From Paenibacillus xylanivorans (GTDB taxonomy: Bacteria; Bacillota; Bacilli; Paenibacillales; Paenibacillaceae), in contig NZ_LITU01000059.1 of assembly GCF_001280595.1 (NCBI RefSeq), forward strand, positions 42,650 to 106,649: DNA of 64,000 nt, read 5' to 3'. The stretch's first letter is position 1. Every line of letters begins with the position of its first letter. The position numbers and the translations under genes were made by a program. Below are positions 17,684 to 28,436 of the stretch, piece after piece. The notes beneath the pieces were generated by a model. The model searched no databases and was not told the DNA's origin. It saw only the letters and a list, made by a program, of their open reading frames with translations.

Positions 17684-18913
17684 ATGAATATCCCTTGGTC
17701 CAAAATGGCACAAAATACCCCGTCCTCTGTCGTTCGCGACATGTTACAGGCTGCACAGGAACCTGGAATGATTTCTCTTGCCGGAGGTCTACCTGCTCAA
17801 ACATCATTTCCGCTTGAAGCTATCCGTGACGCATACGAAAAGGTATTCATGGGCGGTTCAGCGGCTCTTCAATATGCAGAGACGGAAGGTTTCCGACCAT
17901 TACGTGCCAAAATTGCAGAACGTCTTGAATCCAAGGGCATTCCCGCTTCACCTGACCATATGCTTCTGACTACCGGATCTCAGCAATCCATTGATCTGGT
18001 GTGCCGAATTTTGCTTGATCCAGGCGACAGCGTACTGGTTGAATCACCAACCTATCTGGCTGCCCTTCAAGTCATTCATTCCTATCAGGCTGAAGCGCAC
18101 GGCGTTGACTGTGACGATGACGGAATGTTACCTGAATCACTGGAAGAACAGCTGCAATTGCATCGTCCCAAGCTCGTCTACATTAACCCTACTTTTTCCA
18201 ACCCGTCGGGCAAAGTATGGTCTCGCTCCAGACGGAAACAAGCCGTGGATCTGTGCCGGAAATATGGGGTACTGATCCTGGAAGACGATCCCTATGGTGA
18301 AATCCGCTTTAAACCGGAACAACTGGATGCCCCTGCCCTGGCACAACTGGATGCAGCATCCTATGAGGGTCCATCCAATGTCATCTACACCAGCACATTT
18401 TCCAAAACAGTAGCTCCAGGCCTCCGCACTGGCTGGATATTGGCTGCTCCGGATGTTATCCAAATAGCTGCTCGCGCCAAACAAGGTGCAGATTTGCATT
18501 CCAGCAGCATCGACCAAAGAGCACTTCACGCACTACTGGAGTCTTTCGATCTGGACGGGCATATTCGCAATATCTCACAGGATTATGAACAACGGATGAA
18601 AAAAATGACCACTCTCATGGCTGCAAAATCGTGGGAAGGTATCTCCTGGAACTCGCCTCAGGGCGGCATGTTCCTATGGCTGCAACTGCCTGAGGGTATG
18701 CTGGCCAGCAATCTGTTTACCTATGGAATTCAGGAGAAAGTATGCATTGTACCAGGAGATTCCTTCTATGCAGGTACACCGGAGCTGAACCGTATGCGGA
18801 TCAACTTTACTCATACTGATCCAGATCTGCTTCCCGAGGCTGTAGAGCGTATGGATCGTGCCATTCAACGCTGGCATGCATCATTGCAGTCGGACAGCGT
18901 AGTTACACTGTAA
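17684..18913 (+). CDS. PLP-dependent aminotransferase, 2-aminoadipate/aromatic type
   Basis: The 409-residue fold-type I aminotransferase carries SLAGGLPA near the N-terminus, NPTFSNPSG, LEDDPYGEIRF and PLP Lys in TSTFSKTVAPGLRTGW (near residue 241). The closest build is the class of 2-aminoadipate/multi-substrate aminotransferases (LysN-like). An AGGAGATGAGAATA stretch precedes the ATG. Control is probably by the divergent MocR regulator. The substrate cannot be fixed from sequence; branched-chain or aromatic amino acids and aminoadipate are all possible. Confidence 0.85.
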   Translation: MNIPWSKMAQNTPSSVVRDMLQAAQEPGMISLAGGLPAQTSFPLEAIRDAYEKVFMGGSAALQYAETEGFRPLRAKIAERLESKGIPASPDHMLLTTGSQQSIDLVCRILLDPGDSVLVESPTYLAALQVIHSYQAEAHGVDCDDDGMLPESLEEQLQLHRPKLVYINPTFSNPSGKVWSRSRRKQAVDLCRKYGVLILEDDPYGEIRFKPEQLDAPALAQLDAASYEGPSNVIYTSTFSKTVAPGLRTGWILAAPDVIQIAARAKQGADLHSSSIDQRALHALLESFDLDGHIRNISQDYEQRMKKMTTLMAAKSWEGISWNSPQGGMFLWLQLPEGMLASNLFTYGIQEKVCIVPGDSFYAGTPELNRMRINFTHTDPDLLPEAVERMDRAIQRWHASLQSDSVVTL

Positions 18914-18975
18914 CGAACTGTCATCAACTGTATCATTAGGAACAATTTCTCATTCCACACGAAATAACAACAAAA

Positions 18976-19020
18976 ATAAGGCGTCAGACCCGAGAAAGCT
19001 CGAAGTCTGACGCCTTATTT
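18976..19020. terminator. Strong terminator after the aminotransferase gene
   Basis: A perfect 15-bp stem, AATAAGGCGTCAGAC and GTCTGACGCCTTATT, has an inner CGAG/CTCG pairing. A/T-rich flanks on both sides make it usable in both directions, including for rnpB transcripts. The region 19021-19149 holds nothing else I can identify. Confidence 0.85.
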
Positions 19021-19149
19021 ATATGACCTGCAAGAGCAGGATTCTTTTGAAGTTAATCGCGTCCTTCTGATCAGTCAGGCACATCAGGTACAATCCTTCT
19101 GTTTGCCCTTGACTGATAGTGGACTGCACTTGTTACTGTTGTGTTGTAG

Positions 19150-19568
19150 TTAGGAAAGCTTACCGTAAGCCGGGTTCTGTGCTCTTCGTGGTTCAGACGG
19201 GAACTACCCTCCCACCACAAGCGACAATCATCTATCTAGGCCATACATTGCTGCACAGCTCAAGCGACCAACCTAGACACACCTCGGGCTAAGGCTGCCT
19301 TCTCCGAAGAGTCGACTGTGTCCCATTAGGTCTTGCTCCAGATGGGGTTTACCAGGAACGAAGTCACCAGCGTTCCTCGGGGTCTCTTACACCTCGGTTC
19401 CATCCTTGCCTGTGCCGGAAAATCCGGCCATCGGCGGTCCATTTCTGTGGCACTATCCTTCAACTCGCGCTGACTGGACGTTATCCAGCATCCTGCCCTG
19501 TGGAGCCCGGACTTTCCTCTCGTGGCAACGAAGGCCACCAGCGATTGTCTGTCAAGCTTTCCGAACAA
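19150..19568 (-). ncRNA. rnpB: RNase P RNA, class B
   Basis: This is the catalytic RNA of RNase P, which matures tRNA 5' ends. Minus-strand landmarks include GAGGAAAGTCCGGGCTCC near the 5' side, ACAGAAATGGACCGCCGATGG, GGTGTAAGAGACCCC and GAACCCGGCTTACGG near the 3' side. The ends pair as P1 (GGAAAGCTT with AAGCTTTCC). The length of about 415 nt fits the Bacillus-type class B RNA. Ends are approximate to a few bases. A good promoter lies just upstream. Confidence 0.95.
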
Positions 19569-19576
19569 CATTACAT

Positions 19577-19605
19577 AGTATACAGGCATTTGAGTTTACA
19601 AACAA
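19577..19605 (-). promoter_or_regulatory. Sigma-A-type promoter for rnpB
   Basis: On the minus strand TTGTTT and TATACT are separated by exactly 17 nt and lie 9-10 nt before the predicted RNA 5' end. Confidence 0.7.
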
Positions 19606-19641
19606 GTTTAATCTTACTGGAAGCAATGAGCCCGGGTGCTT

Positions 19642-20757
19642 TTAGATAAACTGGAATACTTCCGTGTTTACCTCGGATGCAGTTACTTGCGTGTCATAAC
19701 GTTTGTCTTCTAAACGTGAACGAAGCCAGTCCGCAGTTTTGGGTTTCATGATTTTCTCGGCATTATGCCCGGCGTCGATAATACACATGCCCGCCATCAG
19801 CGCATCGTGAGCCGTATGATAATCAATGTCTCCAGTTACGATGACATCGGCACCTTTGAACCGTGCAGGAAGGGTGTAACGGCTACCTGAGCCGCCAAGT
19901 ACTGCTGCTTTTTTGATCTGCCGATTGAGATCGCCTACTACCCGAACGTATGGCACATCCAGCTGGGCCTTCACGACCTCCACCAGCTCACCGAGTGTCT
20001 TTGGTTGTTTGAGTGGTCCCAAGCGCCCCAGACCCAGCGTACGGCCTTTTAAATCCATTGCATACAGGTCATAGGCAACTTCCTCATACGGATGAGCCTT
20101 AAGCATCGCTTGTAAAACCTTGCTGCGCAGACTCTGCGGTACGATGGTCTCAATCCGCATTTCCTCTACACGCTCCATCTGTCCCTCTGTACCGATGAAA
20201 GGCTGTGTCCCCTCACCCGGTACAAAAGTACCTGTGCCTTCTGTATTGAAGCTGCACTTGTTGTACTGACCAATACTGCCAGCGCCGGCTTCGAGGATCG
20301 CCTGGAGCACCTGCTCATGATGGGTGTGGGGTACAAATACAGCCAGTTTGAACAAATGATCTGTATGTACATCCTCAAGTGATTCCTTGCTCTCAATTCC
20401 AATGGCCTCGGCCATCCAGTCATTCATGCCACCTTCAGCCACATCCAGATTGGTATGACTAATGTACACCGCAATATCATGCTTGATCAGCTTCTCGTAC
20501 AATTTCCCCATGGGTGTGTCCGTATTCAACGATTTGACCGGGCGGAAAATGATGGCATGGTGCGCAATAATCAGATTGGCTCCAATCCGAATCGCCTCGT
20601 CGACAACTTCGTTCGTAACATCTAGTGCGATAAGAACATGTGTAATTTCCTTTTGTAAACTGCCAAGTTGAAGACCGATTCGATCGTCCGGCACGGCCAG
20701 ATGTTTGGGAGCAAGCTGCTCCATCAATTGAATTACAGTTTGACCTTTGGCAAACAT
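19642..20757 (-). CDS. yqfO: Nif3-like dinuclear metal-centre protein (YqfO)
   Basis: The 371-residue protein belongs to the Nif3/DUF34 family, whose members form toroidal hexamers with a two-metal site. N-terminal IAHHAIIF and later GDIDYHTAHDALMAGMCIIDAGHNAE supply the metal-binding His/Asp/Glu residues. The length of about 370 reflects the PII-like domain inserted in the middle (about 130-240), as in B. subtilis YqfO. Biochemical function is unsettled. It overlaps the end of trmK by 25 nt, so the two are translationally linked. Confidence 0.9.
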   Translation of the reverse strand: MFAKGQTVIQLMEQLAPKHLAVPDDRIGLQLGSLQKEITHVLIALDVTNEVVDEAIRIGANLIIAHHAIIFRPVKSLNTDTPMGKLYEKLIKHDIAVYISHTNLDVAEGGMNDWMAEAIGIESKESLEDVHTDHLFKLAVFVPHTHHEQVLQAILEAGAGSIGQYNKCSFNTEGTGTFVPGEGTQPFIGTEGQMERVEEMRIETIVPQSLRSKVLQAMLKAHPYEEVAYDLYAMDLKGRTLGLGRLGPLKQPKTLGELVEVVKAQLDVPYVRVVGDLNRQIKKAAVLGGSGSRYTLPARFKGADVIVTGDIDYHTAHDALMAGMCIIDAGHNAEKIMKPKTADWLRSRLEDKRYDTQVTASEVNTEVFQFI

Positions 20758-21491
20758 GAAAGTACCTCCTTCAAGTTCACAATATGACTCTCCATCTCAG
20801 CCGCCTTGTCCCGTGAAGACTCCTGATCGGATTTGGAGATGGACTGCACTACACTTTGCAGCTTGACGATTTCACTCTCCCATTTGGCAAAAAACACATC
20901 CGTTGGACGGTCTGTTAAATAAGGCCCCATGCGCAGCAGCAAATCTGATGTCAATTCCACTCCGCCTTCAAGCGGACGTGCGCGATACACTTCCTCATTG
21001 GCGATCGGACTGAGTTCTTGCGGCATTGCTGTAATAATCTCGTACACTTTTCCATCTTCCTCAAACAGCTGTTCTGCAACCACCACCCAGTGATGCTCCA
21101 ACAACCAACGTCTGAGAATATCCTCACCAACATTAGGCTGCAAAATGAGAAGCTTGACCTCCTCAAGTTTGGAGAGGCCACGATCCAGAATGGAGGCAAT
21201 TAGTGCTCCTCCCATACCGGCAATGGTGATAACATCCACTTCTCCTGCAGAGATGACATCCAAGCCATCTCCACGACGTACTGTAATTCGTTCCTTCAGG
21301 CCTGCATCGCTGACTTGCTTGCGTGCAGCTTCATAAGGACCGGGGTTGACTTCTCCGGCTACTGCACCCGCTGCTTTCCCACTGCGTACTGCCGCTACCG
21401 GGAGCAAAGCGTGGTCTGAGCCAATGTCAGCCAAGCGGCTGCCTTCGGGAATTTGATCATGTATTCGCTGTAATCGATTCGAAAGTTTCAT
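20733..21491 (-). CDS. trmK: tRNA (adenine22-N1)-methyltransferase TrmK
   Basis: TrmK makes m1A22 in bacterial tRNAs. From MKLSNRLQRI the protein is 252 residues, with SAM motif I LADIGSDHALLP near residues 20-31, then GMGGALIASIL and LQPNVGEDILRRWL. The C-terminal part is a helical coiled region. An AGGTG site precedes the ATG at 21491; the frame is open 28 codons further upstream but has no ribosome site. The pairing trmK-yqfO downstream of rpoD matches B. subtilis yqfN-yqfO. Confidence 0.92.
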   Translation of the reverse strand: MKLSNRLQRIHDQIPEGSRLADIGSDHALLPVAAVRSGKAAGAVAGEVNPGPYEAARKQVSDAGLKERITVRRGDGLDVISAGEVDVITIAGMGGALIASILDRGLSKLEEVKLLILQPNVGEDILRRWLLEHHWVVVAEQLFEEDGKVYEIITAMPQELSPIANEEVYRARPLEGGVELTSDLLLRMGPYLTDRPTDVFFAKWESEIVKLQSVVQSISKSDQESSRDKAAEMESHIVNLKEVLSCLPKVKL

Positions 21492-21624
21492 GAAGCACCT
21501 ACACCATTCATTTAATTTATTGATTTGCATTGAACAACGAAAAGCGATAAAATGAAATCCAATAAAACATTTCAAGGATGAATTACCAAAACCAAGAAAT
21601 TTAGATGTTCAATTTAAAAATAAA

Positions 21625-21665
21625 GGAGACCCCGCCGCCGCTTAAGCGTCTTGCGGAAAGTCTCC
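21625..21665 (-). terminator. Probable terminator after rpoD
   Basis: GGAGAC pairs with GTCTCC, with additional CCGC/GCGG pairing inside. On the minus strand a TTTATTTTT run follows. It separates the dnaG-rpoD unit from trmK-yqfO. Confidence 0.65.
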
Positions 21666-21675
21666 CATAGTGATG

Positions 21676-22815
21676 TTATTCGAGGAAATCTTTGAGCCGT
21701 TTACTGCGGCTAGGGTGACGCAATTTACGAAGAGCCTTGGCTTCAATTTGACGAATACGCTCACGCGTAACACCAAATACCTTGCCCACTTCTTCCAGCG
21801 TTCTTGTACGTCCATCGTCCAGACCGAAACGCAGACGAAGCACGTTCTCTTCACGCTCAGTCAATGTATCCAGGACATCTTCGAGCTGTTCTTTCAGCAA
21901 CTCATAAGCAGCAGCATCCGCCGGAGCCAATGCTTCCTGATCCTCGATGAAATCACCCAGATGGGAATCATCTTCTTCACCAATCGGTGTTTCCAAGGAA
22001 ACCGGTTCCTGAGCAATCTTCGTAATCTCACGAACTTTCTCCACACTCAGGTCCATCTCGGCAGCGATTTCTTCCGGTGTCGGTTCACGCCCAAGTTCCT
22101 GCAACAGCTGACGGGATACCCGGATCAGCTTATTAATCGTCTCCACCATGTGCACAGGGATACGAATAGTACGCGCCTGGTCCGCAATCGCACGGGTGAT
22201 CGCTTGGCGAATCCACCATGTCGCATACGTACTGAATTTATAACCCTTTTTGTGGTCGAATTTCTCAACCGCTTTGATCAGACCCATGTTACCTTCCTGA
22301 ATCAGATCCAGGAACAACATTCCACGTCCAACATAACGCTTGGCGATACTTACCACGAGACGAAGGTTAGCTTCAGCCAAACGACGTTTCGCTTCTTCAT
22401 CCCCGTTTTCAATCCGTTTAGCCAGTTGTACTTCGTCATCTGCAGACAACAAAGGTACACGACCGATTTCTTTGAGGTACATCCGAACAGGGTCGTTGAT
22501 TTTGATTCCTGGCGGAAGGCTCAGATCATCATCAAAGTGGAATTCATCGTCTCCCTCTCTGGTGTTGTTCTCGGAATCCTCACTAGGGCGAAGGGTTACC
22601 TCTTCATCATTTTCATTCACGACATCAATACCCAGGTCGCTCAGTTGTTCATAGAACTCATCCATCTGCTCTGCGTCTTGCTCAAATGGGGAGAGTTTCT
22701 CTATAATTTCCTTGTAGTTCAACGAAGCTCTTTTCTTACCTGATTCAATCAATTGATCCTTAACCTGATCCAGCGTCAATTCTGTTTCTAGTTCAGTATG
22801 CTGATCATTCGCCAT
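21676..22815 (-). CDS. rpoD: Primary RNA polymerase sigma factor RpoD (SigA)
   Basis: This is the housekeeping sigma-70 factor. Its 379 residues include a short acidic region 1.1, region 1.2 ([16 protein letters not shown]), region 2 ([20 protein letters not shown]), region 3 ([17 protein letters not shown]) and region 4.2 ([19 protein letters not shown]). The length matches Bacillus SigA (about 371), which lacks the large non-conserved insert of E. coli. It follows dnaG by 43 nt in the macromolecular-synthesis operon yqxD-dnaG-rpoD. Confidence 0.98.
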   Translation of the reverse strand: MANDQHTELETELTLDQVKDQLIESGKKRASLNYKEIIEKLSPFEQDAEQMDEFYEQLSDLGIDVVNENDEEVTLRPSEDSENNTREGDDEFHFDDDLSLPPGIKINDPVRMYLKEIGRVPLLSADDEVQLAKRIENGDEEAKRRLAEANLRLVVSIAKRYVGRGMLFLDLIQEGNMGLIKAVEKFDHKKGYKFSTYATWWIRQAITRAIADQARTIRIPVHMVETINKLIRVSRQLLQELGREPTPEEIAAEMDLSVEKVREITKIAQEPVSLETPIGEEDDSHLGDFIEDQEALAPADAAAYELLKEQLEDVLDTLTEREENVLRLRFGLDDGRTRTLEEVGKVFGVTRERIRQIEAKALRKLRHPSRSKRLKDFLE

Positions 22816-22858
22816 AACTCGACTCCCTCCTCCCTAGAAACATCCAACATTCAGACGT

Positions 22859-24679
22859 TCACTGTCTCTCTAGGGCAATCATTTCAATTGCAATTTGTGC
22901 CGCGCGTACAGAATCTCCTGCCCGCTCTGCAGCAATCATTTCTTCTTTTTTCAGATCATACTCTTTCTTACGCGGATATTTCAGCACTTCCCTGATGCAA
23001 TCGTCGAGCATTTGAATACTCCATTCACCTGGACCATCCATCATCGAGATTGAACTGACCGTCTTTTCCAGTCGGTCGTCATGCAGTGAAGACATAAAAC
23101 GGCTTGTATCCGACAGTTTGCCTTGCGCATAATAGGCATATAGATAAGCAGCAATAGCTGCATGATCATCCAAGTTAAAAGCTTCACCAAGATGCTCATT
23201 CACGTACTGGGCAGCCTCATCATCCTGAAGCATCCAGGCGAGCAGTTTGCGTTCAGCAGCGTGGTAAGCTGGCAACAGATTGGGTGTAGGCATCTGCCTA
23301 TTTTGTTGCCTACCATTATTCCACCTTTTCGGGTTATTATCCCCATACTGGAGGTTATTTTTCATGGCCTCCCGTTCTTCATTACACTCCTGCTTCAGTG
23401 TTTCATAAGATACGTCCACTTCCGCAGCCAGTTCCCGAAGATATACTTCCCGTTCTGTAGGAGAAGACAAAGGGGCAATTAGTTTCACCGCTTCCTTGGA
23501 ATAAGCGATCTGTCCGCCGCCTTCTAGCAGTATATGGTTTTTTTTAAGGTTTATAAGCTTAAATTTTGTAGTCGTTACCGCGCCGTCCACAATCTGGTTT
23601 CGGAACCGCTCGCCACCATGCCTGCGGATAAAATCATCCGGGTCGAGTCCATCCGGTATTAGAGCAATTTTGACCTGCAACCCCGCTTCCTCAAGAATAG
23701 GAAAGTTTTTGAGTGCCGCAGCCTGTCCAGCTCGATCGCCGTCATAACATACAATGACTTCATCACACATGCCTTTAAGCATAAGTGCCTGATTCTCAGT
23801 GAGCGCAGTACCCATTGCCGCTACACCATTCTGGATATCCTGATCCCAGGCGGAGATAACATCGCCATACCCTTCGAACAATATGGCCTGCCTTTGTTTG
23901 CGAATTGCAGTTTTGGCATGATGCAGATTATAGAGAACACGGCTTTTGTTAAATAACCGGGTTTCCGGTGAATTTAGATACTTCGGTTGCCCGTCTCCCA
24001 AAATGCGACCTGCAAATGCAATTGGCTTTCCGCTCCTGCCATTAATCGGAAACATGACCCTGTCTCGGAAACGGTCTACATACCCCTGACCTTCGTTTCG
24101 CGGTGACAGTAACCCGCCCTTTTCCATCTCTTCAAGCGGAAATTCGCGTTTTTCCAGAAACTGTACCAAAGTATCCCAGCGATTCGGCGCATAGCCTATC
24201 TGGAACTGATCAATCAGCTTGTCGCTAAACCCGCGTGAGCGTAGATATTCCATAGCCACTTTACCGTGCTCTGTATTTTTCAATAAGAAATGATACAGCT
24301 TCGCGGTAAGCTCATAGGCTTCCAATAAACGTTCAGTCTCTGGATTAACATGAGCCGATTCACGCCCTTGCCAGTCCCCCATTGAAATGTGGCTTTCTTC
24401 TGCCATCGTCTTGACAGCCTCGGGAAAGGATAACCCTTCGATTTCCATCCTGAATTTGATGGCATTTCCACCCGTGCCGCAACCGTAGCAATAGAAAATT
24501 TGTTTCTCAGGCGTAACTGTGAACGAAGGCGTCTTCTCAGAATGAAAAGGACAGAGGCCTTTCATATACTTCCCCTGTTTGGTTAGATGCACAAATCGGC
24601 TCACCGTATCGACGATATCATGCTGCTGTAACACCGATTCAATAATGCTTTCGGGTATACCGCCTTGTCCGGTACTCAT
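22859..24679 (-). CDS. dnaG: DNA primase DnaG
   Basis: DnaG makes RNA primers at the replication fork. The 606-residue protein has an N-terminal zinc-binding domain with Cys43, His46, Cys64 and Cys67 (LCPFHSEKTPSF then FYCYGCG), the primase core, a TOPRIM domain (EGYGDVISAWDQ and CYDGDRAG) and a C-terminal helicase-interaction domain. It lies between yqxD and rpoD in the usual order. Confidence 0.97.
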   Translation of the reverse strand: MSTGQGGIPESIIESVLQQHDIVDTVSRFVHLTKQGKYMKGLCPFHSEKTPSFTVTPEKQIFYCYGCGTGGNAIKFRMEIEGLSFPEAVKTMAEESHISMGDWQGRESAHVNPETERLLEAYELTAKLYHFLLKNTEHGKVAMEYLRSRGFSDKLIDQFQIGYAPNRWDTLVQFLEKREFPLEEMEKGGLLSPRNEGQGYVDRFRDRVMFPINGRSGKPIAFAGRILGDGQPKYLNSPETRLFNKSRVLYNLHHAKTAIRKQRQAILFEGYGDVISAWDQDIQNGVAAMGTALTENQALMLKGMCDEVIVCYDGDRAGQAAALKNFPILEEAGLQVKIALIPDGLDPDDFIRRHGGERFRNQIVDGAVTTTKFKLINLKKNHILLEGGGQIAYSKEAVKLIAPLSSPTEREVYLRELAAEVDVSYETLKQECNEEREAMKNNLQYGDNNPKRWNNGRQQNRQMPTPNLLPAYHAAERKLLAWMLQDDEAAQYVNEHLGEAFNLDDHAAIAAYLYAYYAQGKLSDTSRFMSSLHDDRLEKTVSSISMMDGPGEWSIQMLDDCIREVLKYPRKKEYDLKKEEMIAAERAGDSVRAAQIAIEMIALERQ

Positions 24680-24726
24680 CTTGGGCCACCTTCATCTCTT
24701 TAACACGTAAATATTATTCGATAAAC

Positions 24727-25215
24727 TTACACATTCTCCTGCAAATCTTTCAAAAGTTTTGTCAGTTTATGTTGAAAAATTTCCCGATCCTGCTCTGTGA
24801 AAGGCTTTGGACCTTTTCCATAATGTCCTCTTTTTCGTGCTTTGGCCGCAGTATGACGGGAGTCCAACATGAAATCAATGTCACGATCATTAAATTCACG
24901 ACCACGAAATGATAAAACATAACAACGTTTGCCAAGTGCGAGCGCCGCCAGTCCATAATCCTGTGTAATGACCACATCGTATGGCTTGATGTGATTGGCA
25001 ATGTACAGGTCTGCACTCTGATCACTTCGATCAACCTGGACGGTGCGTACTCCTTCTCCACCCTGAAGAAAATGGTCAAATGAAGAGACCATCAATACAG
25101 GAACTTTGAATTGGAGAGCTGTTTCTGCGATCTCGGCCTTGACCGGGCAAGCATCACCATCCACAACAATGTGGCGTACATTCAACTCACTCAAACCCAG
25201 ACCACCCGGTTTCAT
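24727..25215 (-). CDS. yqxD: YaiI/YqxD family protein (DUF188)
   Basis: The 162-residue protein has the family signature IVVDGDACPVK near the N-terminus, with VITQDYGLA and HYGKGPKPFTEQDR later. The fold is PIN-like and the function unknown. Placement directly upstream of dnaG is the same as in B. subtilis. The start is uncertain: the ATG has no strong ribosome site, and a start ten or so codons further in is possible. Confidence 0.9.
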   Translation of the reverse strand: MKPGGLGLSELNVRHIVVDGDACPVKAEIAETALQFKVPVLMVSSFDHFLQGGEGVRTVQVDRSDQSADLYIANHIKPYDVVITQDYGLAALALGKRCYVLSFRGREFNDRDIDFMLDSRHTAAKARKRGHYGKGPKPFTEQDREIFQHKLTKLLKDLQENV

Positions 25216-25293
25216 AAAATAGCTGCATATTGTAATATACGACCCCAGCCAGCCAAAATCCTTCTGACCGGTCTATGGAAATCAAAGGCTAAA

Positions 25294-25340
25294 ATACGGA
25301 ACGGCTGTAAATATAATTTTTTTCACAATCCGTTCCGTAT
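25294..25340 (-). terminator. Inverted repeat between glyS and yqxD
   Basis: A perfect 11-bp repeat, ATACGGAACGG and CCGTTCCGTAT, is separated by 25 nt of A/T-rich sequence. It lies upstream of yqxD and could act as an operator or leader structure for the yqxD-dnaG-rpoD unit. It precedes yqxD rather than following it, so a terminator role for upstream transcription is only one option. Confidence 0.4.
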
Positions 25341-25423
25341 ATTTATACCCTCATATATCCTTCTTTAATACTGAATTTATGCTTTGCCGCAGATCTGTGC
25401 TCCCGGAGCAAAAACGGACCCTA

Positions 25424-27499
25424 TTACCAGACCAGTTTGGAGAAATCAGCAAAAGCTTTCAGATCACGGTCAATCGCTGCAAGCAATGCCAGACGATTCG
25501 CCCGCACAGCTTCGTCTTCAGCCATAACCATAACCGAATCAAAGAATATGGTTATAGCTTCCTTCCAAGCCGATGCAATCGCAAGCGCTTCAGCTGCTGC
25601 ATGCTGAGACAATACCTGACGATATTCTTCATTGGTCTTGCTCCATGCCTCATGCAGTTGACGCTCTCCTTCTTCTGTAAAGAGTTCTGAGTGTACCGAA
25701 GCATTGGATGCTTTGGCAGCCAGATTACCTACACGGTTGAAGGATTCGACGGTTGTTTTGAAGGCATCTCCCGTTTGGACAGCTGCCATTAGTGCCTCAC
25801 CTTTTGGAACTACTGCGCTAATATCATCAAATCCGGAAGAAATCACTGCGTCCACCACATCATAACGTACCGTTTCGGACAACAGTTTTTTCACACGAAG
25901 ACCGAAGAAGTCCTGCAAATCTTTACGAACCTCTTCATCCGCACGTTTCAACAGGTTCATCTGAGCATGCACTTGAAGTGCAACGCCGAACACCTCGGAC
26001 AATGTCAGCGGAAGATTATGATCCAGCAAAATTTGTACGATGCCTGCTGCCTGACGGCGCAGAGCGTACGGATCTTGAGATCCCGTTGGAATGATATTGA
26101 TCGAGAAGCAGCCTACAATCGTATCCATTTTATCCGCAGCACTTACAATAGCACCAACGAGGGAAGCAGGAGATTGATCCCCGGCGAAACGTGGCTGATA
26201 GTGCTCAAATACCGCTTTGGCCACTTCTTCTTTTTCACCAGCTTTACGGGCATAATCCTCACCCATCACACCTTGTAGTTCAGGGAATTCTCCCACCATA
26301 AGTGTAACAAGGTCGAATTTGCAGATATCCGCAGAACGACTCACCGCTTCGGCAACATCAGCTGGTACCTGCAGCTTGCTAGCCAGACCATCCGCAATTT
26401 TGCGAATGCGACGAACTTTATCTCCAACCGTTCCCAGCTCTTCCTGGAAGACAATACTCTCCAGCTTCGATAATGCGTCCTTGATCTCCAGCTTCTGGTC
26501 TTCCTCGTAGAAGAACTTGGCATCAGACAGACGTGCACGAAGTACCTTTTCGTTTCCTTTCGCAATGACATCCAGTGAATCGCTTCCGCCGTTACGAACA
26601 GTAACGAAGTATGGCAGCAATTGTCCATCATTATCAAGCACCGGGAAATAACGTTGATGCTCGCGCATCGAAGTGATCAATACCTCTTGTGGAATATTCA
26701 AAAATGAAGACTCAAATGTTCCGAACAGCACCGTTGGTGTCTCCACCAGGAACAAAACCTCTTCCAGCAAATCTTCCTTGATCGCAATATCCCATTTTTT
26801 CTCGGCAGCCAGTGCCTGGATCTGGGATACAATCATATGTTCACGTTCTTTAATATCTGCAATGACATGCTCGGAACGCAACACTTCTACATACGAAGCG
26901 GGATCCGAAATGACCGCCTCTTCCCCGAGGAAACGATGTCCACGTGTTACATTGCCAGATTTTACTCCTGCAACTTCCAACTCAATAACATCGCTACCCA
27001 GCAGGGCGACAATCCAGCGAATCGGACGTACAAATTTGAAATCATACGAAGCCCACCGCATGAATTTCGGGAACGTCATGGCATGCAGTATAGCCAGCAA
27101 ACCCTGACCAATTACAGAGGATGTTTCCACGCCTTTGCTGCTCTTGGTCGCATAGATATATTCTACGCCGCTTAGTTCCTTGAATGTGAACTGGTCCGGT
27201 TCAACACCCTGACTACGGGCAAATCCGAGTGCAGCTTTGCTCCAGTTACCACTGTCGTCCAATGCAATTTTACGGGAAGGTCCTTTTACCTCTTCCTCCA
27301 CGTCTTCCTGTTTCTCGGCAACATCCTTGATCAAAACGGCCAGTCGGCGTGGTGTGGCATAGGCATTCACTTCACCATAAGCAACACGGGATGCATCCAG
27401 CCATTTCACGACACGATCCTGCAGCTGTTCAATTGCTGCTCGCATGAAGCGTGCAGGCACTTCTTCCAGACCAATTTCAAACAACAGATCCTTAGACAT
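25424..27499 (-). CDS. glyS: Glycyl-tRNA synthetase beta subunit
   Basis: This is the beta chain of the alpha2-beta2 bacterial GlyRS. It binds the tRNA and carries HD-like and anticodon-binding domains. The 691 residues start [19 protein letters not shown], contain [11 protein letters not shown] and [20 protein letters not shown], and end in the DALR-type anticodon-binding region. The start overlaps glyQ by 8 nt. Expression is controlled through the T-box upstream of glyQ. Confidence 0.97.
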   Translation of the reverse strand: MSKDLLFEIGLEEVPARFMRAAIEQLQDRVVKWLDASRVAYGEVNAYATPRRLAVLIKDVAEKQEDVEEEVKGPSRKIALDDSGNWSKAALGFARSQGVEPDQFTFKELSGVEYIYATKSSKGVETSSVIGQGLLAILHAMTFPKFMRWASYDFKFVRPIRWIVALLGSDVIELEVAGVKSGNVTRGHRFLGEEAVISDPASYVEVLRSEHVIADIKEREHMIVSQIQALAAEKKWDIAIKEDLLEEVLFLVETPTVLFGTFESSFLNIPQEVLITSMREHQRYFPVLDNDGQLLPYFVTVRNGGSDSLDVIAKGNEKVLRARLSDAKFFYEEDQKLEIKDALSKLESIVFQEELGTVGDKVRRIRKIADGLASKLQVPADVAEAVSRSADICKFDLVTLMVGEFPELQGVMGEDYARKAGEKEEVAKAVFEHYQPRFAGDQSPASLVGAIVSAADKMDTIVGCFSINIIPTGSQDPYALRRQAAGIVQILLDHNLPLTLSEVFGVALQVHAQMNLLKRADEEVRKDLQDFFGLRVKKLLSETVRYDVVDAVISSGFDDISAVVPKGEALMAAVQTGDAFKTTVESFNRVGNLAAKASNASVHSELFTEEGERQLHEAWSKTNEEYRQVLSQHAAAEALAIASAWKEAITIFFDSVMVMAEDEAVRANRLALLAAIDRDLKAFADFSKLVW

Positions 27500-28385
27500 G
27501 CTCAGCTCCCCCTTTCTTGATCAGCGGGAAGTCGAGCTTCTCACGCTCTTCCACATATGTTGCAGCCACTTGACGAGCCAGATTACGTACACGGGTGATG
27601 TACCCGGTACGCTCCGTTACACTGATTGCTCCGCGCGCATCCAGCAGGTTGAACGTATGTGAACATTTCAAAACATAGTCATATGCCGGGAAAACCAGAT
27701 TCTGTGCCATTGCCTTGTTCGCTTCCTCTTCATGCATGTTGAAGAGTGTAAACAACATTTTGACATCAGATACTTCAAACGTATATTTGGAGTGTTCGAA
27801 TTCAGGCTGACGGAACACATCACCATATGTAATACCGTCTACCCATTCCAGTTCAAACACATTTTCTTTTTCCTGGATGTATGAAGCAAGACGCTCCATA
27901 CCATACGTAATTTCAACCGCTACCGGATTCGTCTCAATCCCTCCGACTTGTTGGAAATACGTAAATTGGGTGATTTCCATACCGTCCAGCCATACTTCCC
28001 AGCCAAGACCGGCACAGCCGAGGGAAGGGTTCTCCCAGTTGTCTTCAACAAACCGAATATCGTGTTTGAGCGGATCAATGCCCAACTGTTTCAGACTTTC
28101 CAGGTAAATTTCCTGAATATTGTCCGGAGAAGGCTTGATAATAACCTGGAATTGATGATGCTGATAGAGACGGTTTGGATTTTCTCCATAACGGCCATCC
28201 GAAGGACGGCGGGACGGCTCTACATAAGCTACTTTCCAAGGCTCGGGTCCAAGCGAACGCAAAAAGGTCATTGGGTTCATCGTACCTGCCCCTTTTTCCG
28301 TATCATAAGGCTGAACAATAATACAGTTGTGCTCGGCCCAGAATTGTTGCAGCGTGAGAATCATCTGCTGAAAATTCATAATCAT
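27492..28385 (-). CDS. glyQ: Glycyl-tRNA synthetase alpha subunit
   Basis: The alpha chain forms the class II active site that activates glycine. It has 297 residues, with [36 protein letters not shown] and [20 protein letters not shown] typical of GlyQ (quoted as separate short motifs). It is the first gene after a T-box riboswitch and overlaps glyS, so the two subunits are made in step. Confidence 0.97.
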   Translation of the reverse strand: MIMNFQQMILTLQQFWAEHNCIIVQPYDTEKGAGTMNPMTFLRSLGPEPWKVAYVEPSRRPSDGRYGENPNRLYQHHQFQVIIKPSPDNIQEIYLESLKQLGIDPLKHDIRFVEDNWENPSLGCAGLGWEVWLDGMEITQFTYFQQVGGIETNPVAVEITYGMERLASYIQEKENVFELEWVDGITYGDVFRQPEFEHSKYTFEVSDVKMLFTLFNMHEEEANKAMAQNLVFPAYDYVLKCSHTFNLLDARGAISVTERTGYITRVRNLARQVAATYVEEREKLDFPLIKKGGAEHV

Positions 28386-28436
28386 GCTCCTTTTCGATGG
28401 TTTGTGATGAACAAGCCTAGAACGATACAGACAATA

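Noticed and set aside
19326-19589. An 87-codon minus-strand frame within rnpB
   Set aside because: It lies inside the conserved RNase P RNA and is explained by that structured RNA.
21670-22743. A 357-codon plus-strand frame over rpoD
   Set aside because: Antisense shadow of a fully intact sigma factor; the translated sequence has no domain features.
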